A DNA stretch of 64,000 nucleotides, taken from assembly GCA_043816165.1 (NCBI GenBank), contig JBDRIE010000033.1:11921-75920 (forward strand), given 5' to 3'. Made by a program: the position numbers and the translations under genes. Below the pieces are notes generated by a model. It did not search any database and had not been told where the DNA came from. It saw only the letters and a list, made by a program, of their open reading frames with translations. Source of the stretch: JAACEU01 sp043816165 (lineage in GTDB: Bacteria; Patescibacteriota; Gracilibacteria; UBA1369; LOWO2-01-FULL-3). This document shows, piece after piece, positions 8,608 through 17,355 of this stretch. Position 1 is the first letter of the stretch; each line of letters opens with the position of its first letter.

Positions 8608-8624
8608 CCCCGCCAACGGCGGGG
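8608..8624. repeat. GC palindrome copy in rnpB (P3)
   Basis: CCCCGCC-AAC-GGCGGGG, a perfect 7-bp-stem hairpin that forms what would be the P3 helix of RNase P RNA. Confidence 0.75.
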
Positions 8625-8672
8625 AGGAAAGTCCGAGCACCACGGGAAATCGTAGCCGGTAACACCGCGTCG

Positions 8673-8688
8673 CCCCGCCACGGCGGGG
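8673..8688. repeat. GC palindrome copy in rnpB
   Basis: CCCCGCC-AC-GGCGGGG, nearly identical to the copy at 8608-8624 and located just before the conserved GGGAAAGTGCC block. Confidence 0.75.
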
Positions 8689-8726
8689 TAGGGAAAGTGC
8701 CACAGAGACAATACTATCCGTCTTCC

Positions 8727-8751
8727 AGTTGCGTAGCGCAGCGGAGCAACT
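8727..8751. repeat. Second-type palindrome in rnpB
   Basis: AGTTGC and GCAACT enclose a GCGNNGCGC-like centre. It resembles the hairpins inside rsmH and grpE in the GCG/AGC-rich centre, though the arms differ. Confidence 0.5.
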
Positions 8752-8948
8752 CTACTTAAAGCTCAACCGAGCCGAAGGCGAGTCATTATCCCTGTTGCGA
8801 AGCAACAAACTAGGATGGAGAAAGGTGAAAAGCCCCGCTTAGCGGGGACAAGCCCCTCGGGGCAAGTTGGTAAACCCTACGAGGTCGCAAGGTGAGATGG
8901 AAGAGTTTGTTTGCCCCCAAATGCACTCATACTCTCTCGCCGCTCGAT

Positions 8949-8963
8949 CCCGCCAACGGCGGG
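8949..8963. repeat. GC palindrome copy in rnpB
   Basis: CCCGCC-AAC-GGCGGG near the 3' part of the RNA, before the CTAGATAGATGATCAC block. Confidence 0.75.
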
Positions 8964-9046
8964 ACTAGATAGATGATCACAGCCCTTCGGGGTACAAAAC
9001 TCGGCTTATGACAACTGGTTTAGGAGCGAACTTTTTATACCCCATC

Positions 9047-10486
9047 ATGAAACGTAGCGAAATTGCATTCGGCATCGTCAAAATCCCAGTCGACTTCATC
9101 ATGACGTTCGCTGCCTTTATCGCTGCGTACGAACTCAGATTGATCACAGAGTCATATGGATGGATTGCAAAACCAATCGACTACAGCGTTCTTCCAACAC
9201 AGATTGAGTACATATACTTCAGCCTTACAGTAGCCACAACCCTTGTTGCAGTATTCGCACTCGGAAAAATGTACAACCTCAAAACCACACACAAATTCTC
9301 AAAAGAATCCAAACGTGTAGCAACACTTTGTGGAATCTGGATAATGCTGATTATTACATACTTCTTTTTCACACGTACATTCCCATTCTCCCGACTCGCC
9401 ATCATCTATTCATGGACATTAACATTCATATTGGTAATTGCTGGAAGAGCATTTATCAAATTAATTCAAAACGGACTGTTAAAAGCTGGAATCGGAAAAC
9501 GAAGGCTTTTATTCATCGGAAATAACAGTATTACAAACGAACTCGCAAAATTATTGAAACAAGATTTAAGTTACAAAATAGTAGGACTAATTGGGGAACA
9601 CACCCCAAAAACCGACATCAAGAATCTGGGAATAATAAGCCAACTCGAATACATTCTAAAAAAACAGAAAATCGATGAAGTTATCCAGACAAAATCCGAC
9701 ACCTCGGAAACACAATCCGAAGACATCCTCGAATTATGCGATCTATATCACATAAACTACAGATTTACACCTGATCTCGTCGAAGTGAGACGAACAAACA
9801 TCGAAATCGAAACCCTTGGTTCAATCCCGGTAATCAATCTGAAACCAACACCACTCGACGGCTGGGGAAAAGTATTAAAAAGAATAATGGATATCATCGG
9901 GGCAGCCCTCGGATTAATCATCCTCTCCCCTATTTTCCTAATCACAGCTATTACGATAAAAATAGACTCCAAAGGACCGGTATTCTTTGCACGACTCGAT
10001 GATGGGTCACCGGTAAAACGCGTAGGCCAATACGGAAAACTCTTCAAATTCTACAAATTCCGATCAATGCGTCCAAAAACCGACAAACTTAGATACACAA
10101 AACTTTCAGAAAAAAACACACGCACGGATGGCCCCCTAGTAAAAATCAAACACGACCCTCGAGTCACAAAAACCGGCCACTTCATCAGAAAATACTCCAT
10201 CGACGAGTTACCACAACTCTACAACGTATTCACAGGAAACATGAGCTTAGTTGGACCACGCCCCCACCTACCCGAAGAAGTCGCCAAATACGCCCGTCAC
10301 CACAGATTCGTCCTAACCATAAAACCGGGACTAACCGGCCTCCCGCAAACCTCCGGCCGCTCAGACATAAGCTTTGAAGAAGAAGTAAAGCTGGACCGAT
10401 ACTACATCGAAAACTGGTCACTATGGCGCGATATAAAACTCATATTCAAAACAATTGGAGTTATTTTGAAAGGACATGAAGAGTAA
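9047..10486 (+). CDS. Polyprenyl-phosphate sugar-1-phosphate transferase (WcaJ/WbaP type)
   Basis: This integral membrane enzyme transfers a sugar-1-phosphate from a nucleotide sugar to undecaprenyl phosphate, the first step of an exported polysaccharide. From the ATG at 9047 it has 479 residues: four hydrophobic N-terminal segments, a CoA-binding-like/Rossmann middle region (RLLFIGNNSITNELAKLL), another membrane segment (IMDIIGAALGLIILSPIFLI) and the catalytic bacterial sugar transferase domain with FYKFRSM, SIDELPQLYNV, MSLVGPRP and KPGLTGLPQTSGRS. An upstream in-frame ATG at 9008 lies inside the 3' helix of rnpB, so the later start is preferred. It pairs logically with galU at 5856. Confidence 0.9.
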   Translation: MKRSEIAFGIVKIPVDFIMTFAAFIAAYELRLITESYGWIAKPIDYSVLPTQIEYIYFSLTVATTLVAVFALGKMYNLKTTHKFSKESKRVATLCGIWIMLIITYFFFTRTFPFSRLAIIYSWTLTFILVIAGRAFIKLIQNGLLKAGIGKRRLLFIGNNSITNELAKLLKQDLSYKIVGLIGEHTPKTDIKNLGIISQLEYILKKQKIDEVIQTKSDTSETQSEDILELCDLYHINYRFTPDLVEVRRTNIEIETLGSIPVINLKPTPLDGWGKVLKRIMDIIGAALGLIILSPIFLITAITIKIDSKGPVFFARLDDGSPVKRVGQYGKLFKFYKFRSMRPKTDKLRYTKLSEKNTRTDGPLVKIKHDPRVTKTGHFIRKYSIDELPQLYNVFTGNMSLVGPRPHLPEEVAKYARHHRFVLTIKPGLTGLPQTSGRSDISFEEEVKLDRYYIENWSLWRDIKLIFKTIGVILKGHEE

Positions 10487-10490
10487 TTAG

Positions 10491-10499
10491 TGCTAAAAT
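10491..10499 (+). promoter_or_regulatory. Extended -10 promoter before secA
   Basis: TGC followed by TAAAAT forms an extended -10 element 23 bases before the secA ATG. The nearest -35-like TTGAAA (10466-10471) is too far (22 bases), so recognition would rest on the extended -10. Confidence 0.35.
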
Positions 10500-10521
10500 C
10501 CTTTCGTGTAATTAAACAAAC

Positions 10522-13209
10522 ATGCTCAGAAAATTTATAAACAAGCTCCTCGGCGACCAAAATGAGAAAGCTCTCAAAAAGGTCAATCCTATAGTCGACG
10601 AAATCAAAAAAGTCGAAGAAGGGTACAAAGACACGATAAAAACGCACGAACAAGTTCTCGCAAAAACCGAGGAATTCAAAAAACGACTAAAAGACGGCGA
10701 GACTACAACCGATCTGCTCCCGGAAGCTTTTGCATTAGTCAAAACCGCTTGCCGACATCTCATGGGCAAAAGCTGGGAGGTCCGCGAAAAAGAAGTGGAA
10801 TGGAACATGATCCCATATGATGTCCAATTGGTAGGGGGAATCGTTTTGCACCAGGGAAACATTGCTGAAATGAGAACGGGTGAAGGAAAAACACTTGTTT
10901 GTACAATGCCGGTATATTTGAATGCCTTGACCGAAAAAGGTGTGTTTGTCGTAACTGTAAATGATTACCTCGCCCATCGTGATGCCGAATGGATGGGAGG
11001 ACTATATAAGTATCTGGGTTTAAGCGTTGGCGTAAGCATTCACGGAATGAATCATGACGAAAAAAAAGCGGCTTATGCCAAAGACATCACATACGGAACA
11101 AATAACGAATTTGGTTTCGATTATTTGAGAGACAATATGACCACAGATCCGAATAATATTGTTCAACGAAACCTTCATTACGCAATTGTAGACGAAGTGG
11201 ACTCGATTTTGATTGATGAAGCGAGAACTCCCCTCATTATTTCAGCTCCGGCAGAAGAATCAACCGCAAAATATCAGCAATATTCCAGACTAATAGAACA
11301 ACTTCAAGAAAACACACACTTCGACGTAGATGAAAAAACAAAATCAGTAACTTTGAACGAAACAGGAGTTGCAAAAATGGAACAACTACTAGGTGTCGAG
11401 AATATTTACACTGAAGCGGGCTTTTCCGAAGTGCATCATCTGGAACAAGCTTTGCGGGCAAAAAATTGTTACAAAGCAGATGTGGATTACATGATAAAAG
11501 ACGATCAGATAATCATTATCGACGAATTCACAGGACGCATGATGCCGGGACGAAGATACTCTCAAGGCCTTCACCAAGCGATCGAGGCAAAAGAGAATGT
11601 AGAGGTAAAAAGAGAGTCAAAAACTTTGGCAACGGTCACATTCCAAAACTATTTCAGAATGTTCGACAAATTGGGAGGAATGACTGGTACAGCCGCGACC
11701 GAAGCGGAAGAATTTTATCAAATCTATGGACTCGAAACATTAATAATCCCAACGAACAAGCCGATAATAAGAGATGACAAACAAGACTCAATCTACAAAA
11801 CTCAACAAGGAAAATACAAAGCAATCGCAAAAAAGATCAAGGAACTCCACGAAAAAGGACAACCTGTCTTGGTCGGTACAATTTCAGTAGAAAAATCTGA
11901 ATTAATAGCCAAACTACTCAAAATCGAAGGCATTCCACACAAAGTTCTAAATGCAAAACACCACGAGCAAGAAGCGGAAATTGTCGCGCAAGCGGGACAA
12001 AAAGGCGCCGTGACTATAGCGACAAATATGGCGGGCCGTGGAACAGACATCAAGCTGGGGGAAGAAGTAAAAACCATAGGTGGACTCTTCGTTCTGGGAA
12101 CTGAACGACACGAGGCCCGCCGCATCGACAACCAACTTCGTGGTCGTTCAGGTCGTCAGGGAGACGCAGGAGCAAGCCAATTCTTCGTTTCAATGGAAGA
12201 CGAAATCATGCGCTTGTTTGGAGGAGACAAAATCAAAAACATGATGAACTTCCTCAAATTCCCTGAAGATATGCCAATCGAAAACGGCATAATCTCCAAA
12301 TCTATCGAAGGAGCCCAAAAGAAAGTGGAAGGTCGAAACTTTGACATAAGAAAACACTTAGTGGAATACGACGACATCATGAACGTGCACAGAGAACTCG
12401 TCTACAAACAACGACAAAAATTTCTCAAAAAAGAAGATGTTAGTGAAGATATAGAAAATCTAATTACAGAAACAGGAGAAATCATCGTCAGAAACCACAC
12501 AGAAGCACGCCCACAAAAACAATGGAATTACAAAGAGATTTACGAAGCCCTAACTGCTATCCACAAAGACGAATCATCACCTCTCAAACAAAACGACCTC
12601 GAACAAATCAAAGACCAAAACGAATTCATCGAAAAAGCCAAAACCTACCTCCTCACATCATACAAAGAACGAGAAAAATCCCTCCCGGACCCAAAAATCA
12701 TGAGAAACATCGAAAAAGCAATTTACTTAAGATCCACAGACGTACTTTGGAAAGACCACATCGACGCAATGACACGACTACGAGAAAACGTAGCATTCTC
12801 AGGCTACGCCCAAAAAGATCCGCTAACAGAGTACAAATCACAAGCCTTCGAAATGTTCGAAGAACTCCTCGCAATGATGAGGTCCAACACAATAAACACC
12901 TTATTCAAAATCGACCTCGCCAAAGTTGTACCAATGGAAATGCTCCGAAGAGCCGAATCAACAAATCTGAGAACAAACGAAGATCAAGTCTCCGCCCCAC
13001 TCTCAGGAACCAGAAAATCAGCTGTCGCAAGCCCACAATCAGTCACCAGAAGCACATTCGACACACAATCAGACAACCCGGTAATAATAAAAACCAGCGC
13101 AGGAACATCCACACAAGAGACCTCAATTCCAAAAGTCGGCCGAAACGACCCGTGCCCTTGCGGAAGCGGCAAAAAGTACAAAAAATGTCATGGCAGCCCC
13201 GCAGCATAG
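10522..13209 (+). CDS. secA: Preprotein translocase ATPase SecA
   Basis: SecA drives secreted proteins through SecYEG with ATP. The 895-residue protein has the DEAD motor with Walker A region MRTGEGKT, the TVNDYLAHRDAEWM segment, DEVDSILIDEARTPLIIS, the preprotein cross-linking region, FRMFDKLGGMTGTA, and NMAGRGTDIKLG with GRSGRQGD for the second motor lobe. A helical scaffold and wing follow. The tail is an intact zinc motif, CPCGSGKKYKKCH, which normally binds SecB or ribosomes. Length and order are standard for SecA1. It appears to be its own transcription unit. Confidence 0.97.
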   Translation: MLRKFINKLLGDQNEKALKKVNPIVDEIKKVEEGYKDTIKTHEQVLAKTEEFKKRLKDGETTTDLLPEAFALVKTACRHLMGKSWEVREKEVEWNMIPYDVQLVGGIVLHQGNIAEMRTGEGKTLVCTMPVYLNALTEKGVFVVTVNDYLAHRDAEWMGGLYKYLGLSVGVSIHGMNHDEKKAAYAKDITYGTNNEFGFDYLRDNMTTDPNNIVQRNLHYAIVDEVDSILIDEARTPLIISAPAEESTAKYQQYSRLIEQLQENTHFDVDEKTKSVTLNETGVAKMEQLLGVENIYTEAGFSEVHHLEQALRAKNCYKADVDYMIKDDQIIIIDEFTGRMMPGRRYSQGLHQAIEAKENVEVKRESKTLATVTFQNYFRMFDKLGGMTGTAATEAEEFYQIYGLETLIIPTNKPIIRDDKQDSIYKTQQGKYKAIAKKIKELHEKGQPVLVGTISVEKSELIAKLLKIEGIPHKVLNAKHHEQEAEIVAQAGQKGAVTIATNMAGRGTDIKLGEEVKTIGGLFVLGTERHEARRIDNQLRGRSGRQGDAGASQFFVSMEDEIMRLFGGDKIKNMMNFLKFPEDMPIENGIISKSIEGAQKKVEGRNFDIRKHLVEYDDIMNVHRELVYKQRQKFLKKEDVSEDIENLITETGEIIVRNHTEARPQKQWNYKEIYEALTAIHKDESSPLKQNDLEQIKDQNEFIEKAKTYLLTSYKEREKSLPDPKIMRNIEKAIYLRSTDVLWKDHIDAMTRLRENVAFSGYAQKDPLTEYKSQAFEMFEELLAMMRSNTINTLFKIDLAKVVPMEMLRRAESTNLRTNEDQVSAPLSGTRKSAVASPQSVTRSTFDTQSDNPVIIKTSAGTSTQETSIPKVGRNDPCPCGSGKKYKKCHGSPAA

Positions 13210-13220
13210 CGAAGAGACAA

Positions 13221-13249
13221 TTTTCATCTTCCAAAAAAACTTCTACAAT
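13221..13249 (+). promoter_or_regulatory. Promoter of purL
   Basis: TTTTCA and TACAAT are 17 bases apart, 15 bases before the purL ATG. The predicted transcript leader is only about 8 bases. Confidence 0.4.
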
Positions 13250-13263
13250 GATAAATTTCAAAC

Positions 13264-16227
13264 ATGGCACACAGAATCGAAATTTACACTTCAAAAAGTG
13301 ACACCAGATCGGAAGTGATGAAGCAAAAATTGGTATCATTGGGCTTTTCCATAGAAAAAACCACTGTTGTTGACGTTTACACCATCAACAAAAACTTCGA
13401 CACAGAAACTCTCGAAAACATCGCCCAAATTCTTTCAAATCCAATAACCCAAACATTTCTAATAGACGAACCAAACAAAGAAATCGACTTCGACTTTGCC
13501 TTAGAAATAGGATTTCTCCCGGGAGTAACTGACAACGAAGGTCACACAGCCAAAGAAACCATCGAAGACCTCCTGAAAACCAAATTAACAGACGAAGAAA
13601 GTATCCACACAACCAGACTAATCTTCATAAAAGGAAATGTAACCGAAGATACTGTCCAAAAAGCCAGCGAAGCATTAGCAAACAAACTCATTCAACGAAT
13701 TCACATAAAATCCCACGAGCAATTTTCCAATGACAACGGAATGGACATAATAGTCCCAACAGTTCATCTCAAACCCCACCCAAAAGCGGATAAAGTCAGC
13801 CTCGACATTCCGGAAGAAGAACTCCTAAAACTAGGAAAAGAAGGAATTCTAAACGAAGACGGAACAAGACGTGGCCCACTCGCACTCGACAAAGAATATC
13901 TCGACACAATCAAAGCATATTTCGCCCGTGAAGGACGACAACCAACTGACATTGAGCTCGAATCCCTCGCCCAAACCTGGTCCGAACACTGCAAACACAC
14001 AATCTTCGCGGCAAAAATCGATGACAACGAAGAAGGCCTCTACAAAGGCTTTATCAAAAGAGCCACAAAAGAGATCAGAAACAAAAAAGGAGACAAAGAC
14101 TTCTGTGTTTCAGTATTCAAAGACAACTCGGGAGGAATAATTTTCGACGAAAACTGGGTCATCACAGATAAAGCCGAAACACACAACTCCCCTTCCGCCC
14201 TCGACCCATTCGGTGGAGCAATCACAGGAATCGTGGGAGTAAATAGAGACACAATCGGCTTTGGACTAGGCGCAAAACCGGTAATAAACAAATACGGATT
14301 CTGTGTTGGATATCCGGACGACGATGAACCGCTATATAGAGACAAAAACCGCACCGAAAAAGCTTTATCCCCAAAAAGAATATTCGAAGGAGTAGTGGCC
14401 GGAGTAAACAGCGGAGGAAACCAATCGGGAATCCCAACACCACAAGGATTTGTATATTTCGACGACGGATACAAAGGAAAACCACTCATTTTCGTTGGAA
14501 CAGTCGGATTAATTCCACGTGAAGTAAACGGTCGCCCAAGTTGGGAAAAACAAGCTCGTCCGGGAGACAAAATAGTAATAATCGGAGGAAAAGTAGGACA
14601 AGACGGAATCCACGGAGCAACATTTTCATCAGAAGCACTCTCGGCCGGCTCACCGGCAACCGCAGTACAGATTGGAGACCCAATTACTCAGAAAAAAGCA
14701 TCAGACGCTATAGTAAAAGAAGCCCGAGACTTAGGCTTATACAATTCAATCACAGATTGCGGAGCAGGAGGCATCTCATGTTCAGTTGCAGAAATGGCAA
14801 AGGAATGCGGAGGATGCACAGTCGAACTCGAAAAAGTTCCATTAAAATATCCAAACCTTGAACCATGGAAAATCTGGATCAGCGAATCCCAGGAAAGAAT
14901 GACATTCTCAATTCCACCTGAAAAACTAGACAAATTTATGGAGCTAATGGATTCGCGCGGAGTCGAAGCAAAAGTAATTGGAGAATTCAACGACTCAGAC
15001 AGATGTGTCGTAAATTTCAACGGAGAAAATATTATGGATCTCGAAATGCACTTCTTACATGACGGACTTCCACGAAAAGAAATCACAACCTCTTACACAA
15101 AGCAAAAATTCTCGGAACCATCCGCAGAAAAACCTGAAAACCTCACACAAACACTCCTCGAAATGATGGCTCTCCCAAACATGTGTAGCTACGAATTCAT
15201 TTCATACCAATATGACCACATCGTTCAAGCCGGAGCAGTCATCGGACCATTACAAGGCAAAGGAAAAGTAAACGGACCATCATCAGTAACAAAACCGTTC
15301 CCGGAAACAGAAAAAGCAATCGTTTGTTCACAAGGGATCACTGCAAAATACTCAATTTTGGACACATATCACATGGCCGCTTGCGCAATTGACACAGCAA
15401 TCAGAAACGTAATCGCAACAGGCGGAGATCTGCAGCACACAGCCCTAATGGACAACTTCTGCTGGTGCAGTTCTGACGAACCGGAACGTCTTGGACAGCT
15501 AAAAGCAGCAGCACAGGCATGTTATGACTACGCAACAAAATACGAAACCCCATACATCTCCGGAAAAGACTCGATGTTCAATGATTTCAAAGGGTTCGAT
15601 GCACAAGGAAATCCAACCAAAATTTCCGTACCTCCTACCCTACTCATTTCATCAACATCAGTAATAAAAGATGCAACAAAATCAATTTCCATAGATCCAA
15701 AATTTGCCGGCGATCTCATATACATTATCGGTGAAACGAAAAATGAACTCGGAGCCAGCGAATACTTCGAATATTTAGAAAAAGGCAAATATGGGAACAC
15801 AGTTCCTCAAGTAAACGCAGAAAAAGCCATGGAAATGTATAAAAAATTCCAAGAAGCAGCAGATCGCAGACTCATCGCTTCAGCCCTCTCTCCTTCAGCA
15901 GGAGGAATCGGTGCAACCCTGACCAGAAAGGCAATAGCAGGACAACTCGGAATGGAAATCGACCTCGCATTAGTACCAAAATCCGAAGATATCGACCGCG
16001 AAGACTACTTACTCTTCTCAGAATCACAAACAAGATTCATTGTCACAATAAATCCGGACCGAAAAGAAGAATTCGAAGCACTTTTTGCTCAAATCCCACA
16101 CGCACAAATCGGAAAAATCACTGAAAACAACAAATTCACACTCAAAGGATTCGACGGATCAAACATTATTGACACTGACATCGAAACCTTAACCAAAAAT
16201 TACAAGAAAACTTTTAAAAATTACTAA
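13264..16227 (+). CDS. purL: Phosphoribosylformylglycinamidine synthase, large subunit
   Basis: PurL catalyses the ATP-dependent amination of FGAR to FGAM in purine synthesis, using ammonia from PurQ. The protein is 987 residues, between the small bacterial PurL (about 740) and the large fused enzyme (about 1300). The extra first 190 residues look like a duplicated PurS-type alpha/beta domain (IEIYTSKSDTRSEVMKQKL and later TRLIFIKGNVTEDTVQKA). The catalytic part shows QTWSEHCKHT, ETHNSPSALDPFGGAITG, VVAGVNSGGNQSGIPTPQG, the DCGAGGISCSVAEMAKE segment and a C-terminal AIR-synthase half. Its stop overlaps purQ by one base (TAATG). No other purine gene is in the window. Confidence 0.95.
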   Translation: MAHRIEIYTSKSDTRSEVMKQKLVSLGFSIEKTTVVDVYTINKNFDTETLENIAQILSNPITQTFLIDEPNKEIDFDFALEIGFLPGVTDNEGHTAKETIEDLLKTKLTDEESIHTTRLIFIKGNVTEDTVQKASEALANKLIQRIHIKSHEQFSNDNGMDIIVPTVHLKPHPKADKVSLDIPEEELLKLGKEGILNEDGTRRGPLALDKEYLDTIKAYFAREGRQPTDIELESLAQTWSEHCKHTIFAAKIDDNEEGLYKGFIKRATKEIRNKKGDKDFCVSVFKDNSGGIIFDENWVITDKAETHNSPSALDPFGGAITGIVGVNRDTIGFGLGAKPVINKYGFCVGYPDDDEPLYRDKNRTEKALSPKRIFEGVVAGVNSGGNQSGIPTPQGFVYFDDGYKGKPLIFVGTVGLIPREVNGRPSWEKQARPGDKIVIIGGKVGQDGIHGATFSSEALSAGSPATAVQIGDPITQKKASDAIVKEARDLGLYNSITDCGAGGISCSVAEMAKECGGCTVELEKVPLKYPNLEPWKIWISESQERMTFSIPPEKLDKFMELMDSRGVEAKVIGEFNDSDRCVVNFNGENIMDLEMHFLHDGLPRKEITTSYTKQKFSEPSAEKPENLTQTLLEMMALPNMCSYEFISYQYDHIVQAGAVIGPLQGKGKVNGPSSVTKPFPETEKAIVCSQGITAKYSILDTYHMAACAIDTAIRNVIATGGDLQHTALMDNFCWCSSDEPERLGQLKAAAQACYDYATKYETPYISGKDSMFNDFKGFDAQGNPTKISVPPTLLISSTSVIKDATKSISIDPKFAGDLIYIIGETKNELGASEYFEYLEKGKYGNTVPQVNAEKAMEMYKKFQEAADRRLIASALSPSAGGIGATLTRKAIAGQLGMEIDLALVPKSEDIDREDYLLFSESQTRFIVTINPDRKEEFEALFAQIPHAQIGKITENNKFTLKGFDGSNIIDTDIETLTKNYKKTFKNY

Positions 16228-17030
16228 TGAAACCAAAAGCCCTAGTACTAACAGGATACGGAATAAACAGCGAAGAAGAAACCGCACTATGTTTCGACCA
16301 AACCGGCGGAGAAGCTGAAATAATTCACATAAACGACCTCATCGAAAATCCAAACAAGCTCAAAGACTACCAAATTCTCGCAGTACCGGGCGGATTCTCA
16401 TACGGCGACGAAACCGGATCCGGAAACGCTTACGCAAACAAAATAAAAAACAACCTCACGGAACAGATCATAAATTTTGCAAAACAAGACAAACTTATAA
16501 TCGGGATATGCAATGGATTTCAAATAATAGTAAACACAGGCCTTGTCCCGGCAGTTGATGAAAAATATGGAGAAAGACAGGCAGCGCTTATGCACAACAA
16601 AACCGCAAGGTACGAATGCCGCTGGATCTGGCTCAAAAACACATCCGAAAAATGCGTATGGACACGCGGAATCGATCTCCTCCACGTTCCGGTCGCACAC
16701 GGAGAAGGAAATTTCTACGCAGAACCGGAAATCATAGAAAAAATGGAAGCAAACGACCAAATCGCATTCAAATACGTAAACGAAGACGGCTCACCGGCAA
16801 ACCAGCAATTCCCAATAAATCCAAACGGATCACTACAAGACATCGCAGGAATCACAGACCCCTCAGGTCGCATCTTCGGAATGATGCCACACCCGGAAAG
16901 ATTCCTCGCCTTCACCAACGAAGAAGGATGGCAGCTCAAAAAAGAGCAACTCATCCGTGAAGGGTCGCCGCTCCCAACTCAGGGAGAAGGTTTAAAAATC
17001 TTCAAAAACGCTGTAGAATACTTTAAGTAA
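16227..17030 (+). CDS. purQ: Phosphoribosylformylglycinamidine synthase glutaminase subunit
   Basis: PurQ hydrolyses glutamine and channels ammonia to PurL. The 267-residue class I amidotransferase has the oxyanion region VPGGFSYGDE, the nucleophile elbow GICNGFQI with the active Cys, HGEGNF and the catalytic His-Glu in MMPHPERF. It is slightly longer than the usual PurQ of about 225 residues. The start ATG overlaps the last base of purL, which fits a stable PurL-PurQ complex. The N-terminal PurS-like region of PurL probably replaces a separate PurS. Confidence 0.94.
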   Translation: MKPKALVLTGYGINSEEETALCFDQTGGEAEIIHINDLIENPNKLKDYQILAVPGGFSYGDETGSGNAYANKIKNNLTEQIINFAKQDKLIIGICNGFQIIVNTGLVPAVDEKYGERQAALMHNKTARYECRWIWLKNTSEKCVWTRGIDLLHVPVAHGEGNFYAEPEIIEKMEANDQIAFKYVNEDGSPANQQFPINPNGSLQDIAGITDPSGRIFGMMPHPERFLAFTNEEGWQLKKEQLIREGSPLPTQGEGLKIFKNAVEYFK

Positions 17031-17040
17031 ATCGCACAAA

Positions 17041-17343
17041 ATGGAAGTTCGCATCGTAAAACAAGACGGCGGAGCAGGATTCCTCTCAAAAGTAACAGGA
17101 ATACTATTCGGAATATTCCTCACAAGTATAATCTTCGCATTCTCAATCCGAATCCTCGAAGAAACCGGAATCTATATAGGCTTGGCGTTCACAATCCTAA
17201 TTGTCATCCTAGGCTTCCTCAAAACCAAACCAAAATCCACCCTCCGAATGATCACCTGGGGAATAGCAACAACAGTCGTAGTAGGAGTAATCCTCTATGT
17301 AGTCGGAATAGCAATTATTTCAGAAATGTTGAAAGACTTCTAA
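17041..17343 (+). CDS. Small membrane protein of unknown function
   Basis: 100 residues with three hydrophobic segments (about 14-35, 43-60 and 70-93) separated by short charged loops such as KTKPKSTLR. It starts 10 bases after purQ and ends 13 bases before the stop of the convergent ftsK gene. No family motif is recognised. It may be a passenger of the purLQ transcript. Confidence 0.6.
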   Translation: MEVRIVKQDGGAGFLSKVTGILFGIFLTSIIFAFSIRILEETGIYIGLAFTILIVILGFLKTKPKSTLRMITWGIATTVVVGVILYVVGIAIISEMLKDF

Positions 17344-17355
17344 CACACGAATCCC

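Larger units (their letters stand above)
8589..9021 (+). ncRNA. rnpB: RNase P RNA (bacterial type A-like)
   Basis: The catalytic RNA of RNase P, which trims the 5' leaders of tRNAs. Conserved blocks in order are GAGGAAAGTCC (8624-8634), GGGAAAGTGCCACAGAGA (8691-8708), GGTGAAAAGCC (8826-8836), GGTAAACCC, AAGGTGAGATGGAAGAG, and near the 3' end ACAAAACTCGGCTTATGAC. P1 can be drawn between about 8589-8599 and 9012-9021 with one internal mismatch. At about 433 bases it is long. The excess is in hairpin tips, several of which are the GC-rich palindromes found elsewhere in the window (P3 at 8608-8624, and 8673-8688 and 8949-8963). Ends are approximate. The protein subunit gene rnpA is also in the window. 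Confidence 0.93.

Noticed and set aside
9008..9046. Upstream ATG of the sugar transferase
   Set aside because: It lies in the 3' P1 strand of RNase P RNA; the ATG at 9047 gives the usual start.
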